10,935 nt of DNA from an uncultured Eubacteriales bacterium (GCA_934477985.1 CAKSOR010000051.1:1-10935); one strand, 5' to 3'. Positions 1-6,593 are shown, counted from the first letter of the stretch. A program made the numbers and translations. The notes: a model not told the origin generated them from the sequence alone.

Positions 1-508
1 AATCGAATTCGTTTTTGCGGGCAAGGAACTGCTCGACGCATGCTTCAATGCCCATACTATTCTGAAAAATATTTTCATAAAAATGTGATCGAATCATGAA
101 CTCAGCCTTTTTTCGGTCGGAAGAAGAGACTGGATTGACCCCGAGAAGGGCTGGATGGCGCTTTCCGCATGACGAAAGATAGGCAATCATGCGCTCCATT
201 GTGTCCTGATAGTCCATTACAACGCAGCTCGCCGAATGCGTCGGCTCTGGCGGAAAATAGTTCACAAGCAGCATTTTGACGTGATTAATTACACAAAAAT
301 TAATAATAGAAGACAAATATGTGTCCGAGGCTCCTATGATAACGATAATCTTAGGCAAATCGACGAATAACTCATTTGAAAGACCGTCAAAATCAACAAA
401 TTTGAGCTCAATATTACGTTTATGTGCAGAATTGTTTATTCCTTCGACAGCTTTTGTAAACCATAAACCACATGAAAATTCTTTTTCCGCGTAAATCAAC
501 ATTTTCAA
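1..508 (-). CDS. Transcriptional regulator with LacI/periplasmic-binding-like sensor domain (partial, C-terminus outside window)
   Basis: I translated the minus strand by hand; it is open from a TTG at 508 to the window edge, about 169 codons. The protein begins KMLIYAEKEFSCGLWFTKAV and continues with the alternating strand/helix pattern of the Peripla_BP_3 (LacI-type) effector domain. Recognisable parts are the IIVIIGAS strand, the MLLVNYF strand, VVMDYQDTMERMIAYL and the SCGKRHPALLGV segment, which matches the usual 'GH+.ia.l.g' region, followed by SSSDRKKAEF. The sensor starts almost at residue 1, so there is no N-terminal LacI helix-turn-helix. A DNA-binding domain, by analogy with XylR-type AraC hybrids, would have to lie beyond the window; this is inference. 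A GAGGTGG ribosome binding site (514-520) lies 5 nt before the TTG and 11 nt before an in-frame ATG at 502, so I prefer the TTG. It is divergent from the DUF5107 gene and likely controls it. The gene is AT-richer than its neighbours. Confidence 0.75.
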   Translation of the reverse strand, partial: MKMLIYAEKEFSCGLWFTKAVEGINNSAHKRNIELKFVDFDGLSNELFVDLPKIIVIIGASDTYLSSIINFCVINHVKMLLVNYFPPEPTHSASCVVMDYQDTMERMIAYLSSCGKRHPALLGVNPVSSSDRKKAEFMIRSHFYENIFQNSMGIEACVEQFLARKNEFD

Positions 509-525
509 GATTACCACCTCAATTT

Positions 526-554
526 ATTCTACCATATTATATGCGTTTTGTCAA
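526..554 (-). promoter_or_regulatory. Sigma-A promoter for the leftward regulator
   Basis: On the minus strand a perfect TTGACA (549-554) is followed after 17 bp by TAGAAT (526-531), with TGG just before it forming an extended -10. Start would fall near 519-520, right at the ribosome binding site, giving a very short leader. An alternative perfect TATAAT (536-541) has only a T-run as -35 but would give a more normal leader. Either way the promoter is overlapped by an inverted-repeat arm at 553-561. Confidence 0.7.
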
Positions 555-594
555 CTACAAAAAAACACGGATTTTTCGCGCAAAATTTGTAGTT
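553..594. repeat. 9-bp inverted repeat, candidate operator between divergent promoters
   Basis: AACTACAAA (553-561) is the exact reverse complement of TTTGTAGTT (586-594), separated by 24 bp. The left arm overlaps the -35 of the leftward promoter and the right arm lies at the -35 region of the rightward promoter. The arms resemble the second repeat pair at 608-632. Regulatory function is inferred from position. Confidence 0.5.
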
Positions 595-619
595 CACGAG
601 CCGAAATTTGTGGTATAAT
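593..619 (+). promoter_or_regulatory. Extended -10 promoter for the DUF5107-TPR gene
   Basis: TATAAT at 614-619 is preceded by TGG, giving TGnTATAAT. The -35 is weak: TTCACG at 593-598 leaves only 15 bp, so the promoter may depend on the extended -10 or on an activator. The start would lie near 626, which leaves a leader of about 24 nt before the ATG at 650. Confidence 0.7.
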
Positions 620-632
620 AGATGTACCACAA
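608..632. repeat. 8-bp inverted repeat across -10 and transcription start, candidate operator
   Basis: TTGTGGTA (608-615) is the exact reverse complement of TACCACAA (625-632), with 9 bp between. The dyad covers the -10 and the expected start, a classic repressor position. The left arm also belongs to a TTGTGGTATAAT string seen at another promoter in this window, so part of the symmetry may be extended -10 sequence. The right arm is not explained that way. Confidence 0.5.
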
Positions 633-649
633 TGCGAAAGGAAGTTATT

Positions 650-3600
650 ATGCAAAAAGTTCAAGTTACCGAAACTCTGCTGCCGATCATGACCTACCTT
701 GAGGGTGAGCCTGAAAAGCTGCCGATTTTCGCTGAAAATCGCGTTCACCAGCGTACTTCCGGCGACCCGTACCCCAACGCGGTCACAATTAATGTCCGAA
801 ATGGCACCAAAACTGTAAAAAACTGGAAGGCAATCATCCTCGAAAACAAATTTCTGGAGCTCACAATCCTCCCTGAGCTCGGCGGACGCATCTTCAGCGC
901 AGTCGATAATACGACCGGCAAGGATTTTTTCTACCGACAGCACGTCATCAAACCTGCGTCAATCGGAATGCTCGGTTCATGGATCTCCGGCGGCGTCGAA
1001 TTCAATTCGCCGATGCACCATCGCCCGTCGACTTTCATGCCGGTCGATTATACAATTGTGCAAAATGACGAAGAAACAATCGTCTGGCTCTACGAGAACG
1101 ATCCGCTCGACCGGATGCTGCTTGCCGTCGGAATTTCGCTGCGAGCTGATCGCGCGTTCTTTGAAACCCGGATGCGCGTTTACAACCGGACGGCGCTCTC
1201 GAAGTCGTTCCTCTGGTGGGAAAACGCCGCCGTTCCAGCAAGTCCGGACTACAGAATATTCTTTCCGCAGGACGTAGGATTTGTATATTTTCACTACAAG
1301 AGAAACGCAATAGCTTATCCGACCGCGAGCGGATGGTTCAACGGACATAAACTTCCGGCGAATTCCGACATCAGCAGGCACGGCGACACGACCTTCCCGA
1401 CGTCGTATTTTTCAGCGGCTTCGCGCTTCGATTACTTCGGTGGGTACGATGAAAAGACCGAACAGGGCGTGATTCACGTCGCGGATCATCATATTTCGCC
1501 CGGCAAAAAGATGTTCACGTGGGCATACAATCAGCTTTCGAAAACCTGGGAGCACGCGCTGACAGACTCGGACGAACCTTATCTCGAGCTCATGGCGGGA
1601 TCTTATTCGGACAATCAGCCTGACTTTTCGTGGATATATCCATATGAGGAAAAGAAATTCTCACAGTTCTGGTATCCTTTTGCCAAACTCGGAGTTCCTT
1701 GCTTTGCAAACCTCGATTTTGCGATTTCGGTTGACGGTCAGCTCAAAATTTACCCGACAGGTGATTTCGGCGAGTGCCATGTCACCGTCAATGACGCGAA
1801 CGGGCGGCTGATTGATACGGACTGTGTGTTCAGAACAGCAGAACTCGCGGCGATATCCTACATACGTGAACCGATCGGAGAGTGTTTCATACAAATTACC
1901 CGCGCCGAAAATATTTTGGTCGAATACACGACGAGAAAGCCGCCAAAATTCGATGGCGCGCCGCTGATTGAAGGCTACCCGACGCCTGTGGAATGCAAGT
2001 CCGCCGAGGAGGCGTGCCTTACCGGAACGCATGTCATGCAGTACCGCGATCCTACCGCGAACGCTGAGCGCTATTTCGAGCGCGCGATTGAACTCTCGCC
2101 TGACTCTTTTGAGGGCTACAAAGGACTCGCACTTTGTAGAATCAAACGCGGAGACCACAAAAACGCTTACAAATGCGCGAAAAAAGCCTTCGGAATCCTT
2201 ACAATGCGTAACAAGCGTCCACATTGCGGCGAAATTCCGTATCTCTTCGGCTACGCGTGCGAACTCATTGGTCAAAATGACGAAGCGGAGAACGCCTACT
2301 GGACGGCGTACTTCTCGGCGGATTACAAGACTCCCGCGATGCTTCGAATAGCGATGCTCGATGGACGGCGCGGTGACTTCAAATCGGCGTTCAGACACGC
2401 TGAACAATCGCTCGGAGCAGGCATTTCGGCAAAGTGCATAAAGGCGCTGTACGCTAAGCATATTCCTTCTGAAAATGTCATCTTGGATTCCGATTTCGCA
2501 GACCCGATCAGCAACTTCGCTAAATTTGTCGAGGTTGTCCGCGGCGAGATGACGCCCGAGAAGTTCATCGGATCGCTGAACTCCAATCCCTCGCAGACCT
2601 GCATCGACATTTACGACGATCTGATGGCTGCCGGGCTCGTTGAAGAGGCGAAGATGGCGCTTCAGATTTTGGTCGATTCGGGCGTGGAGCGCTCCTGCAT
2701 GGTCGATTATCTGCTCGGAAAAAGTTCCGAAAAACGCGATGTCTGCCGCACCTTCCCATTCCGCGAAGTTGAACGAAATTCACTTCTTGCCGCGTCCGGG
2801 AAGGGCGACCCGAACGCCGATTACCTGCTCGGCTGTCTCTTTCTCGGTCAGCGTGAGTATGACGCCGCACTGAAATATTTTATAAAATCGGATGAGTACG
2901 ACTCGCTCCGCAACGCCGCGATCTGTCTCTGGAAGCTCGGTGAAAAAAATGAAGCGTTCAGAAAACTCAAACTATCGTACGAAAAGAGCCATGATCCGCA
3001 GCTGCTCCATGAGGTTATACATGTGTCGAATCTGCTTGGGAAGCCCTCGTTTGATGAGCTTGAACCGTTGATCGCCGACGACCTGAAGAAGCCGCTACGC
3101 GACGACACGGTAACAGTGCTTGCGGCTTGCCTGAACCGTTCAGGACGTCATTCCGACGCGAAAAGACTGCTTGAATCGCACAATTACGTGCCGTGTGAGG
3201 GCGGGGAAGGCGCGGTTTCGGATGTCTGGATCAACGCGAACAAGGCGCTTGCCGATGAGAAATTCGCCGCCGGCGACTACGAATCCGCTCTGAGGCTTTA
3301 CCGCGAAGCCGCCGACCTGCCCGACAATCTCGGTTCAGGTTACTGGAACGACGCGAAGAAAGCTCCGCTCTGGTTCGGCGAGGGAAGCTGCCTTGAAAAA
3401 CTCGGAGATCCTGAAGGCGCTCGTGAAAAATATCATATGATCACGTCACTGCTGACCGATTTCTTCTCGGATATGGGACTGCCGGAGCTCGACATCTGGA
3501 AGATACGCGCTTTCAAGCGACTTGGACAAAATTCAGACGCGGACGCGATAAAAGTTTCAGCTCGTGAGCGCTGGACCTTTGAACGCGACCGGATCGACTC

Positions 3601-3715
3601 GGGTTATTTTGCGACGACACCCTTTTTTGACTGCTTTAACTCAGAAGCGGACGCGCACGAACAGCGCTTTGAAAAGTTCGACAGACTCCTGAAACTACTC
3701 GATTCCGAGTGCTGA
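650..3715 (+). CDS. DUF5107 domain protein with C-terminal tetratricopeptide repeats
   Basis: This 1021-residue protein has no signal peptide or membrane segment, so it is probably cytoplasmic. Residues ~25-340 match what I know of the DUF5107 family, related in fold to galactose-mutarotase-like beta-sandwiches. Marks are LPELGGRIFSAVDNTTGKDF (74-93), the SWISGGVEFN motif (110-119) with following MHHRPSTF, GYDEKTEQGVIHVADHH (265-281) and EPYLELMAG (309-317). From ~465 onward the sequence is helical with TPR-type spacing, for example ERYFERAIELSPDSFEGYKG (473-492), and repeats continue to the C-terminus. A role in carbohydrate binding or processing is plausible, but no reaction can be assigned. 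The ATG at 650 has AAAGGAAG 5 nt upstream (AGGA core 7 nt upstream). Upstream in-frame starts at 608 and 632 are rejected: the first precedes the -10 and the second has no ribosome binding site. It is monocistronic, ending at a terminator. Confidence 0.88.
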   Translation: MQKVQVTETLLPIMTYLEGEPEKLPIFAENRVHQRTSGDPYPNAVTINVRNGTKTVKNWKAIILENKFLELTILPELGGRIFSAVDNTTGKDFFYRQHVIKPASIGMLGSWISGGVEFNSPMHHRPSTFMPVDYTIVQNDEETIVWLYENDPLDRMLLAVGISLRADRAFFETRMRVYNRTALSKSFLWWENAAVPASPDYRIFFPQDVGFVYFHYKRNAIAYPTASGWFNGHKLPANSDISRHGDTTFPTSYFSAASRFDYFGGYDEKTEQGVIHVADHHISPGKKMFTWAYNQLSKTWEHALTDSDEPYLELMAGSYSDNQPDFSWIYPYEEKKFSQFWYPFAKLGVPCFANLDFAISVDGQLKIYPTGDFGECHVTVNDANGRLIDTDCVFRTAELAAISYIREPIGECFIQITRAENILVEYTTRKPPKFDGAPLIEGYPTPVECKSAEEACLTGTHVMQYRDPTANAERYFERAIELSPDSFEGYKGLALCRIKRGDHKNAYKCAKKAFGILTMRNKRPHCGEIPYLFGYACELIGQNDEAENAYWTAYFSADYKTPAMLRIAMLDGRRGDFKSAFRHAEQSLGAGISAKCIKALYAKHIPSENVILDSDFADPISNFAKFVEVVRGEMTPEKFIGSLNSNPSQTCIDIYDDLMAAGLVEEAKMALQILVDSGVERSCMVDYLLGKSSEKRDVCRTFPFREVERNSLLAASGKGDPNADYLLGCLFLGQREYDAALKYFIKSDEYDSLRNAAICLWKLGEKNEAFRKLKLSYEKSHDPQLLHEVIHVSNLLGKPSFDELEPLIADDLKKPLRDDTVTVLAACLNRSGRHSDAKRLLESHNYVPCEGGEGAVSDVWINANKALADEKFAAGDYESALRLYREAADLPDNLGSGYWNDAKKAPLWFGEGSCLEKLGDPEGAREKYHMITSLLTDFFSDMGLPELDIWKIRAFKRLGQNSDADAIKVSARERWTFERDRIDSGYFATTPFFDCFNSEADAHEQRFEKFDRLLKLLDSEC

Positions 3716-3721
3716 CTCTGA

Positions 3722-3762
3722 CCGGCGTACGGGCTGAAATTCGGCTCGGACGCCGGATTTTT
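3722..3762 (+). terminator. Intrinsic terminator of the DUF5107-TPR gene
   Basis: CCGGCGT (3722-3728) pairs perfectly with ACGCCGG (3750-3756), and a five-T run follows at 3758-3762. A small inner stem is possible within the loop. It begins 6 nt after the stop codon. The T-run overlaps the stop codon of the convergent TetR gene. There is no T-run on the other side, so it works for rightward transcription only. Confidence 0.8.
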
Positions 3763-4378
3763 ACTTATTGAATGTGTCGAAGAAGAGTCTTACGTGCTTT
3801 TCGAGCAGCTCAAGGCACTCGTCGAAGCGCTCCGGCTCGCGGTCGCAGACGCCTGAAAGCGTGATTACCGGCGATGTGTAGGTCAGCGCAAGCGTACGCG
3901 CGTCGAGGTTTTTCAGCCGACCCGCCGCGATCAGCTCCTCGAAAATGCCTTGATGGTAACTTATCATGCGGTCGATGAATCTCTGATTGTACAATTTCGA
4001 CAATTCAGGCGTTCTGAACTGTTCGATCGTCATCATTTTCCGGAATTGACTGATCTGTTCATCCTTAAAAGTGAAAGTGAAAATATTTTTCACTTTTTCC
4101 GTCAGTCTCTCGACCGTAATCGACTTGAAGACGTCCGAATCGCTCTCCGGCGAGTCGACGTGCACCGACAGCCCCGCTGTGAATTCGTCATAATGCACAA
4201 GCGTTGCCTTCATCAGCGCCTCGAAAATTTTCTCTTTACTCTTGTAGTGGTTGTAAAGCGACGGCGCTTTGATACCGACCGCCGCCGCGATGTCCTGCAC
4301 GCTCACCGGGTCGTAGCCGCGCTCCGAGAAGAGTCGCAGCGATTCGGCGAGGATTTTTTGTTTGGTTGGTTCGCTCAT
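3761..4378 (-). CDS. TetR/AcrR-family transcriptional regulator
   Basis: The product is 205 residues, the usual TetR size. The N-terminal domain is typical: TKQKILAESLRLFSERGYDP, then VSVQDIAAAVGIKAPSLYNH with YKSKEKIFEAL, so the helix-turn-helix covers about residues 25-47. The rest is helical, contains MTIEQFRTPELSKLYNQRF and would be the ligand-binding and dimer domain; the ligand cannot be read from sequence. The start is the ATG at 4378, with AGGAGG (4385-4390) 6 nt upstream. A longer reading from 4480 would run through the gene's own promoter and is rejected. It is divergent from the hydrolase gene at 4597, which may be its target; that link is inference from layout. Confidence 0.92.
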   Translation of the reverse strand: MSEPTKQKILAESLRLFSERGYDPVSVQDIAAAVGIKAPSLYNHYKSKEKIFEALMKATLVHYDEFTAGLSVHVDSPESDSDVFKSITVERLTEKVKNIFTFTFKDEQISQFRKMMTIEQFRTPELSKLYNQRFIDRMISYHQGIFEELIAAGRLKNLDARTLALTYTSPVITLSGVCDREPERFDECLELLEKHVRLFFDTFNK

Positions 4379-4406
4379 TTCGTCCCTCCTTATGGTCGTT
4401 AGTTTT

Positions 4407-4435
4407 ATTATAGTTGATTTTTCGGCGTTTGTCAA
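4407..4435 (-). promoter_or_regulatory. Consensus sigma-A promoter for the TetR gene
   Basis: On the minus strand a perfect TTGACA (4430-4435) is followed after exactly 17 bp by a perfect TATAAT (4407-4412). The start would be near 4400, about 22 nt before the ATG. Such a consensus promoter usually implies active repression, plausibly autoregulation, but I see no clear dyad operator in it. Confidence 0.88.
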
Positions 4436-4495
4436 GGGGAACGCCTTCTGTTTTTGAAAATTTTCTGAAAATTCGCTCATTCAGGCTGATAACTG

Positions 4496-4524
4496 TTGAC
4501 AAATCCGCGATTTTGTGGTATAAT
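4496..4524 (+). promoter_or_regulatory. Consensus extended -10 promoter for the EEP hydrolase gene
   Basis: TTGACA (4496-4501) and TATAAT (4519-4524) are separated by exactly 17 bp, and TGG precedes the -10. The start would be near 4531, giving a leader of about 66 nt. The promoter shares TTTGTGGTATAAT with the one at 607-619. Confidence 0.88.
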
Positions 4525-4536
4525 TTTTACACGAGA

Positions 4537-4544
4537 TCACGTGA
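4537..4544. repeat. TCACGTGA palindrome in the hydrolase leader
   Basis: A perfect 8-bp palindrome lies 12 bp after the -10, around +7 to +14 of the expected transcript. The position suits a repressor site for the divergent TetR protein, but eight bases is short and could arise by chance. Confidence 0.3.
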
Positions 4545-4596
4545 AAGATCCTCATCCCGATCAAAACCCATCATTATTATATACAGGAGTCACACC

Positions 4597-5373
4597 ATGC
4601 AAACCTGCAAAATCATGACCTGCAACCTGCGCACCGACTGCGCCTCCGACGGCATTAACTCCTTCATGAACCGCCGCGCCTTCATCGCCGAAAGACTCGC
4701 CGCTTACTCGCCCGACGTCATCGGCTTCCAGGAAATCCGCCCCCACATGTACGCCTGGCTCGTCGAAAACCTCCCCGACTACTACGTCGTCGGAAGCGGT
4801 CGCGGCGTCGATCGCGGCGACGAGGCCGTCTGCATCGCGTTCAGAAAATCTGAATTCATCCTCTGCGACCTCGAGACCTTCTGGCTCTCCGCGACCCCCG
4901 ATCAGCCCGGCTCGCGCTATTCCGGCGACCAGTCGCCATGCCCGCGCGTCTGCACCGTCGTCACCCTCAAGCCGCTGAACGGCTCGCCCTTCCGCGTCTT
5001 CAACGTCCACACCGACCACGTCGGCAAGGTCGCGCGCGTCCTCGCGTCAAATCAGGTTCTCCAGAAGCTCAGCGAGCTCAACGAGCGCTCGCCGATGCCC
5101 GCGTTCATCACCGGCGACTTCAACGCCGACCCCGACGACCTCTGCATCACGACGATGACAAACTATTCCGCCGTAAAATTAATCGACCTGACCGCCGGTT
5201 CGGGCATCACCTTCCACGAGTTCGGCAAGCGGCTCGTCTCGGGCGGAATCAAGATCGACTACATATTCGCGGGCGCCGACACGGTCTGCCGCTCGATGAC
5301 TGTCTGCCGCGACGAGCGGGACGGCGTTTTCATCTCGGATCACTTCCCGCTGATCGCCGAGGTCGAGCTCTGA
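4597..5373 (+). CDS. Endonuclease/exonuclease/phosphatase (EEP) family hydrolase
   Basis: The 258-residue protein carries the full set of EEP (DNase I-like) metal-dependent phosphohydrolase motifs. These are N10 in MTCNLR, E46 in IGFQE, N136/H138/D140 in FNVHTDH, G173-D174-N176 in GDFN, D221 in IDYIF and D248/H249 in ISDHFPL. The stretch FWLSATPDQPGS followed by PRVCT is typical of the subfamily close to the bacterial EEP-1 group. No signal peptide is visible, so it should act in the cytoplasm. The substrate (nucleic acid, inositol or lipid phosphate, or another phosphodiester) cannot be decided. The start is the ATG at 4597 with AGGAG (4585-4589) 7 nt upstream; a longer in-frame reading from 4414 would cross the promoter. 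Its own promoter and a downstream terminator suggest a single-gene unit, divergent from a TetR regulator. Confidence 0.92.
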   Translation: MQTCKIMTCNLRTDCASDGINSFMNRRAFIAERLAAYSPDVIGFQEIRPHMYAWLVENLPDYYVVGSGRGVDRGDEAVCIAFRKSEFILCDLETFWLSATPDQPGSRYSGDQSPCPRVCTVVTLKPLNGSPFRVFNVHTDHVGKVARVLASNQVLQKLSELNERSPMPAFITGDFNADPDDLCITTMTNYSAVKLIDLTAGSGITFHEFGKRLVSGGIKIDYIFAGADTVCRSMTVCRDERDGVFISDHFPLIAEVEL

Positions 5374-5390
5374 GTCCGGCGGGCGGGGAG

Positions 5391-5442
5391 ACTTCACTCC
5401 GCGACCTGAAATCTACGCCGCGACGCCACTTCACCGCGCGCC
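5391..5442 (+). repeat. 52-bp direct repeat, copy 1
   Basis: This copy matches 5458-5509 with seven mismatches over 52 bases. The longest shared run is the 19-base TCACTCCGCGACCTGAAAT (5394-5412). The copies are offset by 67 bp. They lie in non-coding DNA after the hydrolase stop codon, and no gene is apparent in them. Confidence 0.8.
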
Positions 5443-5457
5443 CCGAATCCGCCGCAG

Positions 5458-5509
5458 ACATCACTCCGCGACCTGAAATGTACGCCGCGACGGCGCTTTG
5501 ACGCGCGCC
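5458..5509 (+). repeat. 52-bp direct repeat, copy 2
   Basis: Second copy of the repeat at 5391-5442. The conserved left part includes TCACTCCGCGACCTGAAAT (5461-5479) and a shared TACGCCGCGACG block with one intervening difference; the right part has diverged more before rejoining at CGCGCGCC. Confidence 0.8.
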
Positions 5510-5521
5510 TCTGAAAAAATT

Positions 5522-5562
5522 GAAAATTTCCCGGATTTTTTTCGGATTTCCGGGAACTTTTC
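5522..5562. terminator. Probable intrinsic terminator after the hydrolase gene
   Basis: The arms 5522-5535 and 5549-5562 pair at 13 of 14 positions. A GC-rich core TTCCCGGA/TCCGGGAA is flanked by GAAAA on the left and TTTTC on the right, with a 13-nt loop. The A-run and T-run flanks give the shape of a bidirectional terminator. It would close the hydrolase transcript and separate it from the permease genes. The T-run is short. Confidence 0.55.
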
Positions 5563-5599
5563 TCACTTCTCTGCGTCTATATGTGTGAAAGAAATAATC

Positions 5600-5642
5600 C
5601 GGACTATGCCACGGCGGCTCTGAGCCGCGCCGGTATGGTCCG
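5600..5642 (+). promoter_or_regulatory. Long hairpin in the permease leader
   Basis: Arms of 20 nt (5600-5619 and 5623-5642) close on a CTG loop. They form 15 Watson-Crick pairs and two G-U pairs, with one 3-nt internal loop at 5611-5613. The hairpin ends 10 nt before the GAGGA ribosome binding site of the first permease. No T-run follows, so it is not a normal terminator. It may stabilise the mRNA end, control translation or be part of a repeat element. I found no convincing promoter between the terminator at 5522 and this hairpin. Confidence 0.55.
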
Positions 5643-5660
5643 CGCAATAAGCGAGGAATC

Positions 5661-6593
5661 ATGTCAACCAAAAAATTAAGTCCGCCGGGCGCGACGAACC
5701 CGGTGAAGCCAAAAAAGTCAAAGCTCTCTCGGGTCCAGAGGGCTGAACGGCACTCGGTCAACCTCTTCATAATCCCGAGCATTGTCGGACTCCTGACATT
5801 CTACATAATTCCGTTTTTAGTTGTTATCTTCTACTCGGTCGTCGACAGCCCGATCAACCGGGAATTCGTTTTCCTTGACAACTTTGTGAGCCTCTTGCAG
5901 AACTCAGCCTTCAGGCGCGCGTCGGTCAACACGCTGACCTTTTCCGCGATGGCTGTGCCGCTCGCCGTGATTCTGCCGCTTATATTAGCGATAGTTTTAG
6001 AGCGCAACGTGCCCTACAAATCGAATCTGCGGACGATTTTCCTGTCGCCGATGATGGTTCCGGTCGCCTCGATCATCCTCATCTGGCAGGTCATGTTCCA
6101 CTACAACGGCGCGGTCAACGAAATGCTCGGGCTCTTCGGAGTGGACAAGATCGACTGGCTCAAATCCGAGTACTCGCAGATCGTCGTCGTGCTCCTCTTC
6201 GTCTGGAAAAACCTCGGCTACAACATGATTCTCTTCATGGCGGCGCTGTCGAACATCCCGACCGACGTAATCGAGGTCGCGACGCTCGAGGGCGCGTCAA
6301 AGTGGCAGATTTTCTACATGATCAAGCTCCGCTACCTGACGTCGACGATTCTGTTCGTCACGCTGATGAGCATAATCAACTCGTTCAAGGTCTTCCGCGA
6401 GGTCTACCTCCTGACCGGAGATTACCCGTACGACAAGATGTACATGCTACAGCACTTCATGAACAACACGTTCAAGTCGCTTGACTACCAGAAGCTCTCA
6501 GCCGCGGCGGTCATAATGAGCCTTGTCATGGCGGTGCTGATCGGACTTCTGTTCGTCGGCGACAATAAGATCGAGGGGGACATTCAGGAATGA
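5661..6593 (+). CDS. Sugar ABC transporter permease, MalF/UgpA type
   Basis: This 310-residue inner-membrane protein has six predicted membrane segments (about 33-61, 91-113, 127-147, 172-194, 228-246 and 279-299). The cytoplasmic N-terminus is basic and proline/lysine-rich. The EAA coupling loop that contacts the ATPase is EVATLEGASKWQIFYMIKLR (205-224) with the invariant glycine at 211. Neighbouring NIPTDVIE is typical of carbohydrate uptake transporter family 1 permeases. The start at 5661 has GAGGA (5653-5657) just upstream. It overlaps the next permease gene by ATGA, indicating translational coupling and a heterodimeric membrane channel. The transported compound cannot be determined. No solute-binding protein or ATPase is encoded in this window. 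Confidence 0.93.
   Translation: MSTKKLSPPGATNPVKPKKSKLSRVQRAERHSVNLFIIPSIVGLLTFYIIPFLVVIFYSVVDSPINREFVFLDNFVSLLQNSAFRRASVNTLTFSAMAVPLAVILPLILAIVLERNVPYKSNLRTIFLSPMMVPVASIILIWQVMFHYNGAVNEMLGLFGVDKIDWLKSEYSQIVVVLLFVWKNLGYNMILFMAALSNIPTDVIEVATLEGASKWQIFYMIKLRYLTSTILFVTLMSIINSFKVFREVYLLTGDYPYDKMYMLQHFMNNTFKSLDYQKLSAAAVIMSLVMAVLIGLLFVGDNKIEGDIQE

Noticed and set aside
608..649. Upstream in-frame starts for the DUF5107 gene at 608 and 632
   Set aside because: The codon at 608 lies before the -10 box and would not be transcribed; the ATG at 632 has no ribosome binding site. The ATG at 650 has a well-spaced one.
4456..4465. GAAAATTTTC palindrome between the divergent promoters as a TetR operator
   Set aside because: It is an A/T-rich palindrome easily found by chance and does not overlap either promoter's core elements.
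4379..4480. N-terminal extension of the TetR protein from 4480
   Set aside because: It covers the gene's own promoter and adds 34 residues before a normal TetR N-terminus with an ideal AGGAGG site.
4414..4596. N-terminal extension of the EEP hydrolase from 4414
   Set aside because: It would run through the consensus promoter at 4496-4524, and the family motif MTCNLR sits at the normal distance from the ATG at 4597.
4561..5019. 152-codon minus-strand frame opposite the EEP hydrolase
   Set aside because: It is the antisense shadow of a gene with all its catalytic motifs intact; its translation is low-complexity, rich in G, V, D and A.
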